Of a stretch of DNA of 64,000 nt, positions 1 to 7,869 are shown piece by piece; the stretch's first letter is position 1; every line of letters starts with the position of its first letter. Made by a program: the position numbers and the translations under genes. The notes below the pieces were generated by a model. That model saw nothing but the letters and a program-made list of their open reading frames with translations. It had not been told where the DNA came from and did not search any database. This DNA is from Arthrobacter sp. StoSoilB5. Lineage in GTDB: Bacteria; Actinomycetota; Actinomycetes; Actinomycetales; Micrococcaceae. The DNA is taken from NCBI RefSeq assembly GCF_019977235.1, contig NZ_AP024646.1, positions 3,348,001-3,412,000 of the forward strand, given 5' to 3'.

Positions 1-2965
1 TGGCCGCAGAGGCAGTCGCAGGGGAAGCTTCGGAAGCCGTGGCAGGCTCGGACCCCGTATCCGTGACCACTTCCTCCGCAGCCGGTGCAGCACCGAGGTG
101 CGAGAATGCTTCCGCAAGCAGGTCCAGGCTCATGGCCGGCTTGCCCGCAGATGGTTCCTCGTGGTGTTCCACAAATGGAAGCGCCACTTCTTCGCCGCCG
201 AAGCGCAAAACAGGCGTGGACCGCGCTTCCCGAACCGTTGCTTCATGGCTGGCGGCATCTCCTGCGGCCTGGCCCCCGGCATCGCCGGTTGCAGCATCAG
301 GCACGGATTCGGCAGTGTGGCCGTGCTGGCCCGCAGCGCGGGCTTGTTCCTCCGCGCGGTGAACTTCGTCGTCGTGCAAGTGGGCGGCATGCGCCGCTGC
401 GGCGATGGTGGCAAGTGCTGCCCTGGTCGCCTCGGCCTTCGCCTGGCGAACGGGGTCAACGGACTCCTTGGCAGTCGCCGTAATTACTGGGGTGGCAGCG
501 GTGCTGTGAGCGGAGACTGGTTCCTCGGCAATTGCCGGTCCCCCACCTTTCCCACGGCGACGCTTGCGTTCAGTCCGGGCAGCAGGCTGCTGGGGTTCTG
601 TGTGTGGACGGTGGTGCTCGGCGGCAACTACGTTGGCGCGTCGGTGCTCCACGGGCTCATCATGCGTGACGACACCGCGTCCGGCGCAGTGCTCGCACTG
701 CTCACCGAACACTTCAAGCAGGCCTGTGCCCATGCGCTTGCGCGTCATCTGCACCAGGCCAAGCGACGTGACTTCAGCCACTTGGTGCTTGGTGCGGTCA
801 CGGCCCAGGCATTCAACCAATCGGCGAAGCACCAGGTCACGGTTCGATTCGAGGACCATGTCGATGAAGTCGATGACGATGATGCCGCCGATGTCGCGCA
901 GCCGCAGCTGGCGAACTACTTCCTCGGCTGCTTCAAGGTTGTTCTTGGTGACGGTTTCTTCCAGGTTTCCACCGCTGCCGGTGAACTTACCCGTGTTGAC
1001 GTCCACCACGGTCATCGCCTCGGTGCGGTCGATGACAAGGGAACCGCCGGACGGCAGGAAGACCTTGCGCTCCAGGGCCTTGTGGATCTGTTCGTCGATC
1101 CGCCAGGCAGCAAAAATGTCCTGGTCCTTGGTCCACTTCTCAAGGCGGCCCACCAAATCGGGAGCAACATACGTGACGTAAGCCTCAATGGTGTCCCACG
1201 CGTCGTCGCCGGAGACGATCAGCTTGGAGAAGTCCTCGTTGAAGACATCCCGGACCACCTTGATGGTGAGGTCAGGTTCTCCATAAAGCAGTTCGGGGGC
1301 CAGCACCTTGGTGGAGGACGCCTGGCCTTCAATGCCTTCCCACTGGGCGCGCAAACGGTTGATGTCGTGCGTCAGTTCTTCCTCGGAGGCACCTTCAGCG
1401 GCCGTGCGCACAATCACGCCGGCGTTCTCAGGCAAGCGGTCCTTGAGGATGCGCTTGAGGCGGTTGCGTTCGACGTCGGGCAGTTTGCGCGAGATGCCGG
1501 TCATGGAACCGCCCGGAACATACACAAGGTAGCGGCCGGGGAGCGAAATCTGGCTCGTAAGGCGGGCGCCCTTGTGGCCAACGGGGTCCTTGGTGACCTG
1601 CACCAGAACGGAATCGCCGGACTTGAGGGCGTTCTCGATCCGGCGCGGCTGTCCCTCAAGGTTGACGGCGTCCCAGTTCACTTCGCCGGCGTAGAGCACA
1701 GCGTTGCGCCCGCGGCCGATATCCACGAAGGCAGCTTCCATGGACGGCAGCACGTTCTGAACCTTGCCCAAGTAGACGTTGCCGATCAGTGAATCCTGCT
1801 GGGTCTTGGAAACGAAGTGCTCAGCAAGCACACCGTCTTCCAAAACAGCGATCTGGATTCTGTCGTCGCGCTGGCGAACGATCATTTGGCGGTCAACGGA
1901 CTCGCGGCGTGCCAGGAACTCAGCCTCTGTAATGACCTGCCGCCGGCGTCCAGTCTCCCGGGACTCGCGGCGACGCTGCTTCTTGGCCTCAAGCCTGGTG
2001 GAACCCTTGACGCTGGTAACACGATTTGACGGGGCGGTCTCAGTGATCGGGCGGGGCGCGCGGACGCGGGTCACCGTGTTGGGCGGGTCATCGTCAGAAC
2101 CGCCGGTCAGTTCGAGATCCTGGTCGCCACGGCGGCGACGACGACGCCGCCGCGACGTAACACCTTCTTCGAGGGCCTCCGTCGCGGGAGCTTCGTCGTC
2201 CTCGGACTCGCCGCCGTCTTCGGCTTCATTTTCTTCGCGTTCGGTTCCGCGACGGCCACGGCGCCCACGGCTCCGACGACGGCGGCGGCTACCGGCGTCT
2301 TCAAGCTCGCCTTCCGGTGCGGCCTCGGCCGTTTCTTCGGCTTCTTCGTCCTTGTCCTCGACGGCGGGGCGTGCCACGGTGCTGAGATCAGGGGCCTGGA
2401 AGATCATGGACGTAATGGAGACTGGCTCCAGGAACAACGATGTTGAACCTGGAGCGGACTCCTCAGCAGCTTCGGCCTCTTCCTCAACAGGAGCGTCGCC
2501 CTCCACAGGGACGTCGCCCTGGGTAGCCAGCGCAGGCTGGGACGCAGCATCCGGCGTCGTGTTTTCTTCAGCGGGAGCCGCTTCGGAGGCAGGCGCCTCT
2601 GCGGGGCCCGTTGCCTCAACGACCTTGGGCTTGGTGGTCCGACGACGACGGACCGGCTTTTCGGGGGCAGGTTCGGCTTCCGGTTCCGGCTGGGATGCAG
2701 CCCCGGCCTGGTCATCAAAACCGGGGAGGGGTTCTGCAGCCTCCGTTGTCTTGCGCGCGCGGCTACGACGCGCCGGCGCCTTGACAGGCGTTTCTGTCGG
2801 TTCCGTCGCGGCTGCTGCTTCAGTACCGGCAACTGCCTCAGTGCTGGCGGCTTCAGCCTCTTTGGGCGCAGCCTTGCGCCGTGTCCGCGTGGTTTTCTTG
2901 GGCGCTTCCGCAGTTTCCGCGGGAGCTGCCTCGTCATTAACGGCTACAACCTGGTCATTATCCAT
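1..2965 (-). CDS. rne: Ribonuclease E/G family endoribonuclease (3' end outside window)
   Basis: This is the single-strand-specific endoribonuclease that processes rRNA and tRNA precursors and starts mRNA decay. About 988 codons are visible and the C-terminus runs off the window. Residues 1-360 are low-complexity, rich in Ala, Glu and Pro with Arg blocks (for example RRRRSRGRRGRGG), probably disordered and RNA-binding. The S1 domain starts near residue 365. Catalytic metal ligands are expected in VVDVNTGKFTG (about 650) and GGIIVIDFIDM (about 700). A Zn-link motif CEHCAGRG lies near 755, followed by a second low-complexity tail. The ATG at 2965 follows AGGAG at a normal distance. Several long opposite-strand ORFs overlap this gene but are shadows of its GC-rich codons. 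Family assignment is firm; RNase E versus RNase G is chosen from the long extensions. Confidence 0.96.
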   Translation of the reverse strand, partial: MDNDQVVAVNDEAAPAETAEAPKKTTRTRRKAAPKEAEAASTEAVAGTEAAAATEPTETPVKAPARRSRARKTTEAAEPLPGFDDQAGAASQPEPEAEPAPEKPVRRRRTTKPKVVEATGPAEAPASEAAPAEENTTPDAASQPALATQGDVPVEGDAPVEEEAEAAEESAPGSTSLFLEPVSITSMIFQAPDLSTVARPAVEDKDEEAEETAEAAPEGELEDAGSRRRRRSRGRRGRRGTEREENEAEDGGESEDDEAPATEALEEGVTSRRRRRRRRGDQDLELTGGSDDDPPNTVTRVRAPRPITETAPSNRVTSVKGSTRLEAKKQRRRESRETGRRRQVITEAEFLARRESVDRQMIVRQRDDRIQIAVLEDGVLAEHFVSKTQQDSLIGNVYLGKVQNVLPSMEAAFVDIGRGRNAVLYAGEVNWDAVNLEGQPRRIENALKSGDSVLVQVTKDPVGHKGARLTSQISLPGRYLVYVPGGSMTGISRKLPDVERNRLKRILKDRLPENAGVIVRTAAEGASEEELTHDINRLRAQWEGIEGQASSTKVLAPELLYGEPDLTIKVVRDVFNEDFSKLIVSGDDAWDTIEAYVTYVAPDLVGRLEKWTKDQDIFAAWRIDEQIHKALERKVFLPSGGSLVIDRTEAMTVVDVNTGKFTGSGGNLEETVTKNNLEAAEEVVRQLRLRDIGGIIVIDFIDMVLESNRDLVLRRLVECLGRDRTKHQVAEVTSLGLVQMTRKRMGTGLLEVFGEQCEHCAGRGVVTHDEPVEHRRANVVAAEHHRPHTEPQQPAARTERKRRRGKGGGPAIAEEPVSAHSTAATPVITATAKESVDPVRQAKAEATRAALATIAAAAHAAHLHDDEVHRAEEQARAAGQHGHTAESVPDAATGDAGGQAAGDAASHEATVREARSTPVLRFGGEEVALPFVEHHEEPSAGKPAMSLDLLAEAFSHLGAAPAAEEVVTDTGSEPATASEASPATASAA

Positions 2966-3445
2966 ATGTGGCAACACTCCTGCCCCAGCGACACCGCCAC
3001 ATCCGGCGCCCAGTGGGGCAAATATTTGTCAAAACCCTCAGGCGTTGACAGAAGTCGGTAGTATTCCTTCCGGTTCGCACCATCATTGGGGTGCGGCAGC
3101 CCTGGAAGGCCGGTGGCTTTGCTCTGAAACCCGTTGTTCTGCTGCCACAACCAGGTGCCGTCCATTGTCATGGCGGGCATACCGAGGATCACGTGATCCG
3201 GGCAGGCCCTGCTCATACTGGCGGTCTTGGGAACAAGTCACCGGACCGGATTCCGAATGTGGATCGGCTTCCAGCCATGTTCATTCTCTCACACCCCCGC
3301 ACATTCGAAGGGTAGGGGGCTGTGTCGCACAGTGGGGAAAGTGGTGGTGCAAGCTGGGGGCCGCGTCCAGCCGCCGGCGTTACAATCCTGACAAGAACCG
3401 TTACCGGCCTTGCCGGGTCACTTGTCGAAAAGGATTGCGTCCGCG
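2966..3445. promoter_or_regulatory. Divergent intergenic region between rne and the VKOR gene
   Basis: This 480-bp stretch holds no gene I can support. A TACAAT hexamer at 3381-3386 is a plausible -10 element for the rightward VKOR gene, about 60 bp before its ATG, but I see no convincing -35. On the minus strand a TTGACA lies at 3032-3027, but no -10 follows at the right spacing, so the rne promoter is not located. A 90-codon minus-strand ORF here overlaps the rne start and has no recognisable features. Confidence 0.4.
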
Positions 3446-4117
3446 ATGCCAAGCACCGCCAGGGGAAACCTGGCCAACCAAGCCTCCACCCCTGTGGAGG
3501 ACACGTCCACCAAGGCAGGGCTGCTGCCCAAAGCAGTCCGCGACAAGCCGTTCGCCTGGCTCCTGCTGATCACCGGCGTCGTCGGCTGGCTGGCTTCCGG
3601 GACATTGGTACTTGAGAAGCTGGAAGTGCTCAAGAACCCCAACCACATCACGCTCTGCGATGTGAATCCTTGGGTTTCCTGTGGCGCGGTGATGCAGACT
3701 CCGCAGAGTTCGGTCTTCGGTTTCCCCAACATGTTCATCGGCATCGTCGCCTTTGCGGTGATCATCACCACTGCCATGGGCCTCCTGGCGGGGGCGAAGT
3801 ATTCACGCGGGTACTGGCTGGGCCTGCAGGCCGGCGTAACCCTGGGGTTCGCCTTTGTTGTGTGGCTGTGGTCGCAGGCACTGTACGTGATCAACGTGCT
3901 CTGCCCGTTCTGCATGGTGGTGTGGGCCGTGATGATCCCCATGTTCGTATGGGTGACCATCCGCAATATCTCCCACGGCGTCATCAAAGCCCCATCGGCA
4001 CTGGCCAAGATTTTGGGTGACTCCGGTTGGATCATCGTGGCGCTGCTTTACGTGGCCGTCATTGCCACGATCTTCTTCGCCTTCATCCACGTCTTCGCCG
4101 GGACGTCGGGTTACTAA
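3446..4117 (+). CDS. Vitamin K epoxide reductase (VKOR) family membrane protein
   Basis: VKOR-family proteins reoxidise a periplasmic/extracytoplasmic thiol oxidase (DsbA-like) and pass electrons to menaquinone, supporting disulfide formation in secreted proteins. The 223-residue product has about five membrane segments. It carries the expected loop cysteine pair in CDVNPWVSCGAVM (about 70-82) and the quinone-proximal CPFC motif (about 152-155). The ATG at 3446 is chosen over a TTG 36 bases upstream because an AAAAGGA ribosome site precedes it. The gene stands alone, divergent from rne. The enzyme family is certain from the motifs; the thiol oxidase partner is not in this window (the DsbA-like protein at 17705 has no signal peptide). 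Confidence 0.92.
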   Translation: MPSTARGNLANQASTPVEDTSTKAGLLPKAVRDKPFAWLLLITGVVGWLASGTLVLEKLEVLKNPNHITLCDVNPWVSCGAVMQTPQSSVFGFPNMFIGIVAFAVIITTAMGLLAGAKYSRGYWLGLQAGVTLGFAFVVWLWSQALYVINVLCPFCMVVWAVMIPMFVWVTIRNISHGVIKAPSALAKILGDSGWIIVALLYVAVIATIFFAFIHVFAGTSGY

Positions 4118-4132
4118 ACCCTCCACGAGATA

Positions 4133-4166
4133 ACAGTTAAGGCCAATGTTCGTGATGAACATTGGC
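4133..4166 (+). terminator. Left remnant of a bidirectional terminator palindrome cut by IS-A
   Basis: Positions 4133-4151 read ACAGTTAAGGCCAATGTTC. Their exact reverse complement is at 5552-5570, on the far side of the insertion sequence. With the 5-base loop GTGAT (4152-4156) they formed a 19-bp stem between the convergent VKOR and ndk genes. The target duplication left a shortened 10-bp hairpin here (4142-4151 with 4157-4166), so VKOR transcripts may still terminate. There is no strong T-run, so terminator function is inferred from position and stem. Confidence 0.6.
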
Positions 4167-5546
4167 TGTGGAGTCTCATGACTTAATGGACACTTCTGTC
4201 TCAGGACATCGTGGACAGTGTGTCTCGGGACATCGTGGGCACTTGTGCGGGTTTTGCTCGTTCCATGAGCGAACTCAAACCCGATATGAAGGTCCGGTAT
4301 CTTGTCGCCTCGTGGCCTGAGGAGAGTCCTCGAGGTGCCGTGGCAGCCTTCTGCCGCGAGCACAACGTCTCACGGTCTTGGTTCTATAAGGTCAGGGCCG
4401 CTGCGGTGTCGGGTGGGCCGGCACAAGCGATGGCTATGCGTTCGACCAAGCCACGTACCAGCCCTAACGCTACTCCCGCAGGGGTCACCGCGTTGGCTTT
4501 GCATGTGAGGGAAGCGTTGGAGGCCCAAGGCCATGACCATGGGCCTTTGAGCGTTCAGGCAAGGATGCGCCGGGACGGTGTGGAACCGCCGTCCCGGGCA
4601 ACGCTTGCCCGGCTCTTTACCAAGGCCGGCATGGTGGTTCCGGAGCCGCGGAAGAAGCCTCGAAGCGCTTACCGCCGGTTCGTATATCCCGCACCGAACT
4701 GTTGCTGGCAGATCGACGCCACGGAATGGCAGCTGGAAAACGGGCGGAAGGTTGTGATTTTCCAGCTCATTGATGATCATTCACGCTTGGCCTTGGCGTC
4801 ACTGGTTGCGGCCGGAGAAACGAGCGAAGCGGCCCTGCGGGTGGTCAAACATGCCATCAGTAAACACGGGGTTCCCCGGAAGTTTCTCTCCGACAACGGC
4901 ATGGCCCTGAACCCCACACGCAGGGGACGAAGCGGGGCATTGGTGGACTACCTGAGATCTCTCGGAGTCGAACCGATCACGGGCAAGCCCTACAAGCCCA
5001 CCACCCAGGGCAAGAACGAACGATTCCACCGCACACTGCACCGGTTTCTGCACAAGCAAAAACCGGCTTCAACGATCAAGGATCTTCAAGCCCAGGTCGA
5101 CACCTTCGACCACTACTACAACACCGAGCGTGAACATCAGGCACTGCCGGCCCGAATGACTCCCCAACAGGCTTGGGAAGCCACCGAGAAAGTGCCCGCC
5201 CCCTCGGTCCCCGTGATCTCTGAGATCAAAACCCAGATCCGGCGAACCGTACGAAGAACCGTCAGCCGCCTGGGCGTCGTCACGGTCGTGGGCACGCACT
5301 TCCAAGTAGGCAGAGACCGCGCCGGAGAAACAATCCACATCCTCTACGACGCACAACGCATCATGTTCTTCGACGGGCACGGAACCGAAATCATTTCCCA
5401 TCCGCGCCCGCCAAGAGGAACCAAATACATAGGCAACAACAAACCCCGCGGCTTCATGGCGAACCAAGTGTCCACGACGTCATGAGACATACAGTGTCCA
5501 CGAAGTCCTGAGACTCGAAGTGTCCTCAATGTCCTGAGACATGACA
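4167..5546 (+). mobile_element. IS-A: complete IS481-family insertion sequence, 1380 bp, 15-bp target duplication
   Basis: The element is bounded by the 15-bp direct repeat GTGATGAACATTGGC at 4152-4166 and 5547-5561. The ends begin TGT and finish ACA, with imperfect inverted repeats of about 29 bp. Each end carries three tandem, related units: 4167-4195, 4196-4220 and 4221-4245 on the left, and 5466-5489, 5491-5514 and 5518-5546 inverted on the right. The consensus is roughly TGTCTCrGGACATCGTGGAC. These are probably transposase-binding sites. A single transposase gene fills the interior. The duplication, ends and intact ORF suggest a recent, possibly active insertion. Confidence 0.93.
4265..5485 (+). 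CDS. IS481-family DDE transposase of IS-A
   Basis: The gene encodes a cut-and-paste or copy-out DDE transposase that moves IS-A. The product is 406 residues from the ATG at 4265; a GTG at 4211 in the same frame lies inside the terminal repeats and is less likely. An N-terminal helix-turn-helix region (AAFCREHNVSRSWFYKV) is followed by an rve integrase core. The catalytic residues are the Asp of QIDATEW, the Asp of LSDNGMA and the Glu of GKNERFHR. The C-terminal segment after about residue 310 (RRTVSRLGVVTVVGTHFQVG) resembles the Mu-type C-terminal domain. The stop codon lies within the innermost right-end repeat. I see no frameshift, so the enzyme should be functional. Confidence 0.93.
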   Translation: MSELKPDMKVRYLVASWPEESPRGAVAAFCREHNVSRSWFYKVRAAAVSGGPAQAMAMRSTKPRTSPNATPAGVTALALHVREALEAQGHDHGPLSVQARMRRDGVEPPSRATLARLFTKAGMVVPEPRKKPRSAYRRFVYPAPNCCWQIDATEWQLENGRKVVIFQLIDDHSRLALASLVAAGETSEAALRVVKHAISKHGVPRKFLSDNGMALNPTRRGRSGALVDYLRSLGVEPITGKPYKPTTQGKNERFHRTLHRFLHKQKPASTIKDLQAQVDTFDHYYNTEREHQALPARMTPQQAWEATEKVPAPSVPVISEIKTQIRRTVRRTVSRLGVVTVVGTHFQVGRDRAGETIHILYDAQRIMFFDGHGTEIISHPRPPRGTKYIGNNKPRGFMANQVSTTS

Positions 5547-5551
5547 GTGAT

Positions 5552-5570
5552 GAACATTGGCCTTAACTGT
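5552..5570. other. Right arm of the palindrome split by IS-A
   Basis: These 19 bases are the exact reverse complement of 4133-4151. Before insertion they formed the second arm of the VKOR/ndk intergenic hairpin. The ndk transcript, reading leftward, now meets this arm alone and continues into the insertion sequence, so ndk has probably lost its original terminator. Confidence 0.75.
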
Positions 5571-5588
5571 CAATTCGGCGAGGCGTAA

Positions 5589-6008
5589 CTAGTCCGCGAA
5601 CCAGATCTTGATCTCACGCTCGGCCGAGTCAACGGAGTCCGAGCCGTGAACGAGGTTCTGCTGGACTGCCAGGCCCCAGTCACGGCCGAAGTCGCCCCGG
5701 ATGGTGCCCGGCGCAGCGGTGGTGGGGTCCGTGGTTCCCGCCAGGGAGCGGAAGCCTTCGATGACGCGGTGGCCCTCAAAGACAGCTGCAATGACCGGGC
5801 CGCTGAGCATGAACTCGACCAGAGGCTCGTAGAACGGCTTGCCCACGTGTTCCTCGTAGTGCTGCTCCAGCAGCTCGCGGGTCGCGTTGACCTTCTTCAG
5901 CTCAGCCAAGGCGTAACCCTTGGCTTCGATCCGGGCGAGGATGCTTCCGCTGAGGTTGCGGGCCACGCCGTCGGGCTTGATCAGGACAAGGGTCCGTTCA
6001 ATGCTCAC
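5589..6008 (-). CDS. ndk: Nucleoside diphosphate kinase
   Basis: The enzyme transfers the gamma phosphate of ATP to other nucleoside diphosphates through a phosphohistidine intermediate and so balances NTP and dNTP pools in the cytosol. The 139-residue product has the usual family length, with the N-terminal RTLVLIKPDGV motif and the active-site histidine in NLVHGSDS near residue 118. It starts with GTG at 6008 after TTGGAGC. It is the last gene of a leftward series after ileS, folC and the DUF4233 gene. IS-A lies just beyond its stop. Confidence 0.98.
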   Translation of the reverse strand: MSIERTLVLIKPDGVARNLSGSILARIEAKGYALAELKKVNATRELLEQHYEEHVGKPFYEPLVEFMLSGPVIAAVFEGHRVIEGFRSLAGTTDPTTAAPGTIRGDFGRDWGLAVQQNLVHGSDSVDSAEREIKIWFAD

Positions 6009-6049
6009 AGTTGCTCCAATGTGATTGGTGGGTGGGTTTCCCAGCCAGT

Positions 6050-6502
6050 TTACGGGGTTTCCGGACCTGCCTCGTCACGGTGCGTTGCGTCCCATTCGGC
6101 CTGCTCCCGGTCGCGTTGTGCCACTTCGCGGTCGATCCTCATCCCCGTCCGGATTCCATACCACCAGCAGATGGCAAAGAGGACGCCGACGATGAACATC
6201 ATGGGCTCTGCGATCCCTGTCAGGATCAGCAGGAGCTGCAGCCCCCAGCCAAGGCCGATTCCCCAGGGCTTGGACAACACCGCACATGCCAGGACGAGTA
6301 CAACGCTCAGTGCGATCCCCACACCCAGGATGATTCCAGGAGCCACTTCCCCGCGTTTTAGGCCGAAGACCACCAGCGTGCCGAAGAAGGCCACAAATGC
6401 TTCGAGCAACAGCACCGTGGAAGCGAACATTACCTTGGTGGATCGGCGCTTCTTGGGCATGCCCGGCCGCCATTCACGCTGGGCCTTGGTCAGCTTTGCC
6501 AC
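6050..6502 (-). CDS. DUF4233 domain membrane protein
   Basis: This 150-residue protein has four predicted membrane segments (about 24-48, 53-76, 82-102 and 104-120) and a charged C-terminus. Proteins of this domain are typical of actinobacteria and are regularly found next to folC. Their function is unknown. The GTG start at 6502 sits two bases from the folC stop, so the genes are almost certainly co-transcribed and may be translationally coupled. A folate-related role would be guilt by association only. Confidence 0.88.
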   Translation of the reverse strand: MAKLTKAQREWRPGMPKKRRSTKVMFASTVLLLEAFVAFFGTLVVFGLKRGEVAPGIILGVGIALSVVLVLACAVLSKPWGIGLGWGLQLLLILTGIAEPMMFIVGVLFAICWWYGIRTGMRIDREVAQRDREQAEWDATHRDEAGPETP

Positions 6503-6504
6503 TG

Positions 6505-7866
6505 TCAGGCACCTTCCTTTCCAAGCAGGATGCGTGCCTCAGCCACCAGGGTGATGGAGCCGGTGACCAGGACGCCGCCAGCGAGGTCATCGTTGGACTC
6601 GGACCGTTCAACGGCCCACTCCAGTGCGTCATCGAGTTTCTCGGCGATGTGGACGTTGTCCTCGCCAAAGCCAAGATCGACGGCGAGTTCGGCCAGTTCC
6701 GCTGCAGGGACAGCCCTCAGTGAGTTGGACTGCGTGAAGCAGAACTCATCGGCAAGATCGCCAAGTTGTTCCTTGAGGGTCTTCAGGATCTCCTCAGCGT
6801 CCTTCTCCCGCAGGACTCCGACGACGACCACCAGTTTGCTGAAGCTGAAGGCCTCGTGGATCGCCTCGGCAGAGACACGGATCCCTTCCGGGTTGTGGGC
6901 AGCATCCACCACGATCGTAGGGGCGGTCCGCACCACTTCCAGGCGGCCAGGTGACGTCACATTGCCGAAGGCTTCCTTCAGGACATCGATGTCCAGTTCT
7001 TTTTCTCCTCCACCGAAGAAGGCTTCCAATGCAGCCACAGCCACGGCGGCGTTCTCTGCCTGGTGGGCACCATGCAAGGGAAGAAGGAGGTCTTCGTAGC
7101 GACCTGCCAGGCCTTGGATCGTCAGGACCTGTCCTCCCACGGCAACGCTGCGCGACTCAACGCCGAATTCAACACCCTCAAAGCGGAACGGTACGTCCAC
7201 TTCGCGGGCTTTCTCCAACAGGACCTGGGCAGCGTCCACCGGCTGGGCGGCACTTACCAGGAAGCCGCCTGGTTTGATGATGCCGGCTTTCTCGTAGGCG
7301 ATGTCCTCGGTGGTATCCCCCAGCAGGTCCGTGTGGTCCAAGGAGATGGGCGTGATGACGGAAACCTGGCCGTCGCCGACGTTGGTGGCATCGGTAATGC
7401 CCCCCAACCCAACTTCGATGACGGCTACATCCACTGGCTGGTCAGCGAAAATCGCGAAACCAAGGATGGTGACGCATTCGAAGTACGTCAACCGCGGTTG
7501 GTTGTCGGCAAGGAGCTCGTTGTCAACGATTTCCAGGTATGGACGGATTTCATCCCAGATCCGAACAAACGTCGCATCCGATACCGGCTCACCATCAATG
7601 CTGATGCGCTCGGTGACCTTTGAAAGGTGCGGGCTGGTGTAACGGCCTGTACTCAGACCGTGCGCACGGAGTCCGGCCTCAATCATGCGGGCTGTGGACG
7701 TCTTGCCGTTGGTGCCCGTGATGTGGATGATCGGAAAAGCCTTGTTGGGCTCCCCCAGCACGTCCATGGCCCGGAAGAGCGGTGCCAACCGGGGTTCCAT
7801 CTTGTTTTCAGGTGCACGCCCAAGAAGTTCTGCGTAGACGCTTTCCACTGAGAATTCGTCAGTCAT
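6505..7866 (-). CDS. folC: Bifunctional folylpolyglutamate synthase / dihydrofolate synthase
   Basis: FolC adds glutamate to dihydropteroate and then further glutamates to reduced folates, using ATP, in the cytosol. The 453-residue product has the Mur-ligase fold: an ATP-binding loop HITGTNGKTSTARM near residue 48, a central domain with GLGGITDATNV, and a C-terminal domain with VVDAAHNPEG. It starts at ATG 7866, three bases after the ileS stop, so it is cotranscribed with ileS and shares its T-box control to whatever extent that control affects mRNA abundance. Length and motifs match actinobacterial FolC. Confidence 0.96.
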   Translation of the reverse strand: MTDEFSVESVYAELLGRAPENKMEPRLAPLFRAMDVLGEPNKAFPIIHITGTNGKTSTARMIEAGLRAHGLSTGRYTSPHLSKVTERISIDGEPVSDATFVRIWDEIRPYLEIVDNELLADNQPRLTYFECVTILGFAIFADQPVDVAVIEVGLGGITDATNVGDGQVSVITPISLDHTDLLGDTTEDIAYEKAGIIKPGGFLVSAAQPVDAAQVLLEKAREVDVPFRFEGVEFGVESRSVAVGGQVLTIQGLAGRYEDLLLPLHGAHQAENAAVAVAALEAFFGGGEKELDIDVLKEAFGNVTSPGRLEVVRTAPTIVVDAAHNPEGIRVSAEAIHEAFSFSKLVVVVGVLREKDAEEILKTLKEQLGDLADEFCFTQSNSLRAVPAAELAELAVDLGFGEDNVHIAEKLDDALEWAVERSESNDDLAGGVLVTGSITLVAEARILLGKEGA

Positions 7867-7869
7867 GAT

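Noticed and set aside
98..1792. 564-codon plus-strand open frame opposite RNase E
   Set aside because: It lies entirely antisense to the recognisable S1 and catalytic domains of RNase E and encodes no known pattern. GC-rich codon shadowing explains it.
3027..3032. TTGACA as the rne promoter -35
   Set aside because: No -10-like hexamer occurs 16-18 bases downstream on the minus strand.
2944..3216. 90-codon minus-strand frame before rne
   Set aside because: It overlaps the rne start, has no ribosome site or recognised motif, and probably reflects promoter DNA.
1779..3569. Long plus-strand Ser/Arg-rich open frame opposite the RNase E N-terminus
   Set aside because: The composition mirrors the low-complexity Ala/Glu/Arg region on the other strand, and it has no credible start or domain.
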